64,000 nucleotides of DNA from Holothuria scabra (lineage: Eukaryota; Echinodermata; Holothuroidea; Aspidochirotida; Holothuriidae). The stretch lies in assembly GCA_037179385.1 (NCBI GenBank), contig CM074194.1:2869001-2933000 (forward strand), written 5' to 3'. Of the stretch, positions 60,701-64,000 are shown piece after piece; the stretch's first letter is position 1, and every line of letters begins with the position of its first letter. The translations under genes were made by a program, and so were the position numbers. The notes under the pieces were generated by a model. The model saw nothing but the letters and a program-made list of their open reading frames with translations. It did not search any database and had not been told where the DNA came from.

Positions 60701-61430
60701 GCCATTGTATCAATATGTTATGTGTTTCCAATTTAGGAAGAAGCCTAGATGGCTATAATTTACAGTTTCATGTGGAATGGGTAGCCAACTCAACAAATTA
60801 GGTTAAATTTACTTTTTTTTGAAAGGCCAGTTAAGATGGACAAATTGTTGATTGTTTCTCGATGAAAAACCCATCTTTGACCCAGCCACGTCACGGATTA
60901 AACCGTGACCTCCTGCTTGCTCACATTTGTTTTAACATCCACTCAGCAATGGAAGCAATCAGTAAGGTGTCCTTTTAAAGTGTATTTCATGGTTCCTCTG
61001 TGAAGCCACATACATGCAATGGGATAGGTAAAGATTGGCTTCAGCAGGGAACCATAGGAAACCCTCAGGTAAACTTGTCATGATATCATGACAGACAAAC
61101 ATCAGCAGGCCAAGCAGTCTTGACTAAAAGACATCAAACATTTTGCATAACCTCATCGTACTTTAAGCATGCTCATGTGTACTTGTTGTGTTACATTCGA
61201 AAGTAGCAAAAGGATAAAATTTAACAAATTTTGTTTTCTAAGGTTGGGTCGCGATAACAGCTGGTCAGGGAATGCTTTCACAGTTACGGGCTTTCACCCC
61301 AAATGGATGTGGCAGCTTCAAACGACAACCAGCATTACTACCTTATGCAATCAATATGAAAGGCCACAGACTTTCCAAGAAAAAACCATTTTACCACGTG
61401 GATCCAAAGTGTGTTTTGAAGTATATGTGA
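46755..61430 (+). CDS. NOA1: Nitric oxide-associated protein 1-like mitochondrial GTPase, seven coding exons, complete
   Basis: NOA1/YqeH family: circularly permuted GTPase needed for mitochondrial ribosome function. Exons: 46755-48798, 49301-49573, 49996-50270, 52188-52319, 56140-56256, 59172-59289 and 61243-61430, all GT-AG with matching phases; 1,048 codons and a TGA stop. Order of motifs: Zn finger CSGC...CQRC (Cys507/510/544/547), G4 NKID (612-615), G5 SAKTG (654-658), G1 GTANIGKST (682-690), G2 PGTT (718-721), G3 DTPG (855-858). The C-terminal domain has IIPRTMIIKPGQV, GGAERM, SSAGWVAIT and LLPYAINMKG. The ATG at 46755 has A at -3; the in-frame GTG 21 bases upstream is not a plausible start. 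The first ~60 residues are rich in R, K, Y and F with few acidic residues, fitting a mitochondrial presequence. Human NOA1 is about 698 aa; the extra length lies before the zinc finger. Confidence 0.95.
48799..49300 (+). other. NOA1: NOA1 intron 1
   Basis: 502 bases. No repeat or exon recognised. Confidence 0.9.
49301..49573 (+). CDS. NOA1: NOA1 coding exon 2 (G1 and G2)
   Basis: Acceptor ttcacag ends at 49300. The split Gly codon joins LLG to TANIGKSTLFNTLL. Also carries ATISRWPGTTLNLLKFPVM, near-invariant in the family. Donor GT at 49574. Confidence 0.95.
49574..49995 (+). other. NOA1: NOA1 intron 2
   Basis: 422 bases. Contains a weak tandem of ~50-base units around 49620-49790 (gaa-c-atactg, ctggtaa-gt-ca-t), otherwise nothing recognised. 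Confidence 0.8.
49996..50270 (+). CDS. NOA1: NOA1 coding exon 3 (linker and G3)
   Basis: Acceptor attccag ends at 49995. Encodes GNVGKSFTIK, an acidic stretch DGDDDDVDNE, and then WFYDTPGVLHDRQ. Donor GT at 50271. The acidic insert is variable in the family. Confidence 0.93.
50319..50555 (+). mobile_element. tRNA-derived SINE, full length, young-looking
   Basis: The head gtgtttggtctaacggtag and tcgcttcccaggtcaag is followed by the same body as at 1540-1774, ending aaactccatctaactaac. Flanks ttcatacaccac (50302-50313) and ttcatacatgac (50560-50571) match at 10 of 12 bases, a likely target duplication. Confidence 0.87.
50891..50975 (-). mobile_element. SINE 3' end fragment
   Basis: Reverse complement of the SINE tail: agttagtta, gaagctttatggcccagttt, ccagttgtggt. 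Head and most of the body are absent. Confidence 0.7.
51057..51605. mobile_element. Inverted-repeat (MITE-like) element in NOA1 intron 3
   Basis: Outer ends pair imperfectly: a tagac-att lead and ttacaaaggatt at 51057-51090, inverse at 51569-51605. Inner pairs include catggacagagcat with atgctctgtccatg, and ggcaccaagatggc with gccattttggtgcc. About 550 bases, no ORF. Confidence 0.7.
52188..52319 (+). CDS. NOA1: NOA1 coding exon 4
   Basis: 44 codons: LLTHLTMEELKEVMPNK, then VIIPRTMIIKPGQVIFLGG and LGRLDYVQ. Acceptor tttacag ends at 52187, donor GT at 52320, phase 0 at both ends. Confidence 0.95.
52320..56139 (+). other. NOA1: NOA1 intron 4
   Basis: 3.8 kb. Holds the inverted-ended repeat at 53647-54570 and a transposon-end-like sequence at 55467 (caggtgcgtagccag) next to a poly-G run. 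No exon seen. Confidence 0.8.
53647..54570. mobile_element. MITE-like element, related to 14672-14995
   Basis: The left end ggcccagttcactcacccc and right end gggtgagaggattggccc are imperfect inverted repeats (about 13 of 18). The right half follows the copy at 14672-14995. Flanks are TA-rich (attata / tttag), but no clean duplication is fixed. Confidence 0.6.
56140..56256 (+). CDS. NOA1: NOA1 coding exon 5
   Basis: 39 codons: GVDSIYFTVFASEGIPVRYC, then the family-typical Y-x-x-H-A-G signature as YYRTHAGERFFR. Acceptor atttcag ends at 56139, donor GT at 56257. Confidence 0.92.
56257..59171 (+). other. NOA1: NOA1 intron 5
   Basis: 2.9 kb. A possible degraded element is at 57587-57864. Otherwise no exon or repeat recognised. 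Confidence 0.8.
57587..57864. mobile_element. Possible degraded short-TIR element
   Basis: The start cagttgtatagctagg and end taggtatgctactg are weak inverted relatives of the hAT-like termini, with internal G-rich and C-rich runs. Flanks do not match, so confidence is low. Confidence 0.35.
59172..59289 (+). CDS. NOA1: NOA1 coding exon 6
   Basis: VPIGGAERMKSFPKLLPVDF onward to DILLSSA-G. Acceptor ttttcag ends at 59171, donor GT at 59290, ends in phase 1. Matches the P-(I/M)-GG-x-ERM-x-x-FP segment of the family. Confidence 0.94.
59290..61242 (+). other. NOA1: NOA1 intron 6
   Basis: 2.0 kb. Its first half is a minus-strand LINE remnant (59500-60290). The second half has nothing recognised. 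Confidence 0.8.
59500..60290 (-). mobile_element. LINE 3' remnant
   Basis: Minus-strand reading includes TKTKYLGVCIDETLTF, the K-Y-L-G-V-x-(I/L)-D-x-x-L-(T/S)-F motif downstream of the reverse transcriptase in LINEs. Further on is a 93-codon frame (59938-59657) with a degraded C-terminus. The 3' end near 59500 reads ggaataaatgaactgaatt on the minus strand, a common LINE 3' end form. Inactive. Confidence 0.7.
61243..61430 (+). CDS. NOA1: NOA1 coding exon 7 with stop
   Basis: Split Gly joins GWVAITAGQGMLSQLRAFTP, then PALLPYAINMKGHRLSKKKP and a short tail ending VLKYM and TGA (61428-61430). Ends a few residues earlier than vertebrate NOA1. An ATTAAA at 61492-61497 is a possible poly(A) signal. 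A donor-like aggtaagt at about 61454 lies after the stop and could mark a 3' UTR intron. Confidence 0.93.
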
Positions 61431-64000
61431 AAGATAATATGAAACTGCATGGTAGGTAAGTGTAATAGACTCTCTTAAACTCTAATCCAGAATTAAAAAA
61501 TGTACAGCTATGCCAGTATAAAAGTGTACAGAACAGCTTGAAAACAGATGTTTCATCGGTTTCATGGTGACAAAACAAAGATGGCCCCAGGACTGGCAAC
61601 TTTTTGTAAAATGGGTTGTTTTGTCATGGAAGAGGTTCAGATGAATGATATACTCTACATGTTCAAGTGTACCTCAAGTTAAAAAGGTTCAAAAATATGT
61701 GTTCAAGAGCATGAAAAGTGAGTTATACCAGTCCAACTCCCATCTTCATAGGACATTCCTGAGCTGAGATATAAAATGTTCAAGTTTATTCACTTAAAAC
61801 AAATTGGTCCATTTTGCAATAATTTAGCATGAGCAGATTTGACATTACAATAACCTCATATTTTATCAGCCAGTATTCTCTTCTGCTCTTCTGGTGGGAA
61901 AATTCTCCAAAATTGTCAGCTGAGGTTGTAACTGGCTGCTGAGAATCATGTAGTGTAGGCTAGGCTACTGGTGTATTATCACTTTGTGATAGGCTGTACA
62001 CCTTACACATTTATGTCACATTGTCATCATTTCTGGAGGGAGAACAATGTGTATGTGGCCGAATACAGCAGAATTTGCACTACATGTGTAGTAGACTCAT
62101 GCACAGTGGTTCAACCACAGGGGGCAGTTGCCTCCTGGCTCTGAAAAATGAAAAATTTAAGAAATTTGCTTTTTATAACACATGTCAACTACAGTGTGAT
62201 TTTCCCCAACTCTCCATTCATAAAATTCTAAATTTTTCCAATAAAAGCCACATATTTGTAACTATTTGTTTCAAAAATGCAAAATTTCTTTTGTGCTTTA
62301 TGTGCTCTAAACTTGCAATTCCTAATGCAGAAGTACTCACTCAGTTTGGTAAACTTTTCCAAGCTCTGGAAATGGCAAAATCAGGAATTTGCCATATGTG
62401 ACGCTAGATCATTAAGGGACACTAGTTACTGAAGTGCTATTTTCATATTTTGTCAAAAAGAATTTTCATAAAATTCCAAACTTTTTCAATATAAGCTCTT
62501 AACTTTTAGAATGTAGTTGGAGAGCCTCAATTTGTCCTTAGATAACATGTAGCAACAGTGATCTTTGGTTGCCGCTCAATTTCAGAGTTGCCTCTAGAAA
62601 ATGCAAATTTATCAGTAATTCCCATTACAAGAAACCCAGAGTTCAAATTTTTTCTGCAATACAAGCTCCATATTTTACAATATTTGTTTAAAAAGAGCAA
62701 ATTACGCCCTTACTTCAGTATTGTTTACACTTCAAAAAAATTTGGAAAATTTGTGTGCTTGCTCCCCTTATCCCCCATTCTTAGTTACTCCACTGTCCAT
62801 GCACTTATTTGATTGGTCAACAAATCAGCTACATTTGTCGGGAAAATTTGCAATGATACATGCATGATGTATTCCTTCAAAAGAGAACATATGTTCTGCT
62901 TGGTGACATCATGTGCATTAGGTCTATATTAGTAAACAGATTACAGTTGATTGGGTAGATATTTCCCTTCATTTATGATGGCATTGTTTGAACACTTTCA
63001 GTCATTGGTCTGGCTAGGCTTTTAGAACCCAACATGGCAAATACCATTGCAATCAATTGTTCTGTTTTGAGTTCATTGCCATTCTTCTTCTCCACATTCA
63101 AAATGTATGGTAGGCCAACTATTAATGAGAATTTATAAATGAACCAAAGCAGTTTAGGGAATTCAGGCATATAAGTGTTGGCTACTTGCCTTAAATTTTC
63201 TCAATTTTTTTTTGTCTACATTCAACAATAGACCCTCAATTTTAGTTGATTGAGACAGACCTGCCAAATATCCCAGTTTTACTGGGAGGCTTACAGTTTT
63301 TACTCAGATCTCCCAGACTCCCTGTTTCATTTGCTGTTCTCCCAGCTTTTAGTAACATTCCATTTTATTTAAATTTCTGAACATGACCAATGTAGTCAGT
63401 AATAAACATATGGCTTATTTGAGCAATTGACCATAAATGAAACTACTGTGATGGATTGTCAACATTTCTCAGATGCATGGTACTAGCATTTTACCATCTT
63501 TATGACAATATATAGGCTAGTATTGGGAGCTTTGCTATTTTCGGAGACCTCAAGGTGGCTGTGCATTACATGCATACCTAATACACTTTTACTATGTATG
63601 GCACTATGCAGACTAGAGCAAGTTGCACTGTGCAAAGCAGCCACATCATCTGAACATGTTGCCTTGGGCCCTAGGTATAGACTGTAGGGCTTTAGTTGAT
63701 GTCGTTCATTTAATAGTAGTTCAAGGGGGGAGGGGGGGGGTTGGAGCATTTTAAACACAACATGTCCCTTTAATATCTCTGTTGAAAGCAAAAACAAGCA
63801 CAAAACCATCTACCTCCATGGATGATATTGGTCAGTAATGTTAGAAGGTGCATGGAACATAGAATGTTTTTAGAACATACTGTAGAGATATACCTGATTA
63901 TATAGACAGTGACAGTAGCTGCACAACTATGCTATGCAGTATTCCTTTTGTTTCATTTTTTTTCATCTTCACTGAACATATTAGTTCAATTTCTTTACAC
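61431..64000. other. NOA1 3' flank
   Basis: Holds a possible poly(A) signal near 61492, the hAT-like element at 62104-62795 and a poly-G run near 63725. No further exon recognised to the right edge. Confidence 0.7.
62104..62795. mobile_element. hAT-like element, degraded 8-bp TSD
   Basis: The left end cagtggttcaaccac and right end ttagttactccactg are inverted relatives of the family terminus. Flanks ctcatgca (62096-62103) and tccatgca (62796-62803) match at 6 of 8. The interior includes an inverted relative of repeat 1-290 (agtttggtaaacttttcc, gccatatgtgac). Confidence 0.65.

Noticed and set aside
61250..61459. Frame 61169-61459 as a separate gene
   Set aside because: Out-of-frame shadow of NOA1 exon 7; the NOA1 frame matches family sequence to its stop.

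Overview
This is eukaryotic (animal) genomic DNA: two spliced protein-coding genes with GT-AG introns sit in a repeat-rich background. The repeats are tRNA-headed SINEs, 5'-truncated LINEs ending in simple-repeat tails, and many short-TIR DNA transposons with 8-bp target duplications. Together with the deep conservation of the two genes this suggests a marine invertebrate, probably a deuterostome such as an echinoderm. That taxonomic call is an inference of moderate-to-low confidence.

Layout. (1) 1-15.4 kb: a RAB24-like small GTPase on the minus strand. Five coding exons are in the window; the C-terminal third lies beyond the left edge. Its introns hold SINEs, a ~145-bp minisatellite carrying nuclear-receptor-like DR1 motifs, and a TTAA-flanked MITE-like element. 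(2) 15.4-18.6 kb: a SINE with three tandem tRNA-like heads, a CpG-containing stretch with two perfect CRE octamers, and one candidate plus-strand exon of an unrecognised gene. (3) 18.7-46.3 kb: an essentially gene-free block of nested mobile elements. It has LINE fragments on both strands, at least five hAT-like non-autonomous elements with supportable target duplications (two nested one inside the other), a ~310-bp palindrome, a long-TIR element, an interspersed ~185-bp tandem unit, a homopurine tract, a 334-bp pentanucleotide satellite, and a fold-back structure whose arms are minisatellites. (4) 46.75-61.43 kb: NOA1, a mitochondrial circularly permuted GTPase, complete in seven coding exons on the plus strand (1,048 aa predicted). 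(5) 61.4-64 kb: 3' flank with one more hAT-like element.

The two genes are not functionally linked by this context. RAB24 belongs to vesicle traffic and autophagy; NOA1 belongs to mitochondrial ribosome and translation quality. I see no operon-like grouping, CRISPR array, defence island or other multi-gene undescribed system. The most unusual items are the long N-terminal region of NOA1 with three F-D-x-x-Y-F motifs, the U2-snRNA-headed SINE-like element, the triple-headed SINE, and the nested or fold-back transposon architecture, where removing an insert restores the sequence of its host repeat.
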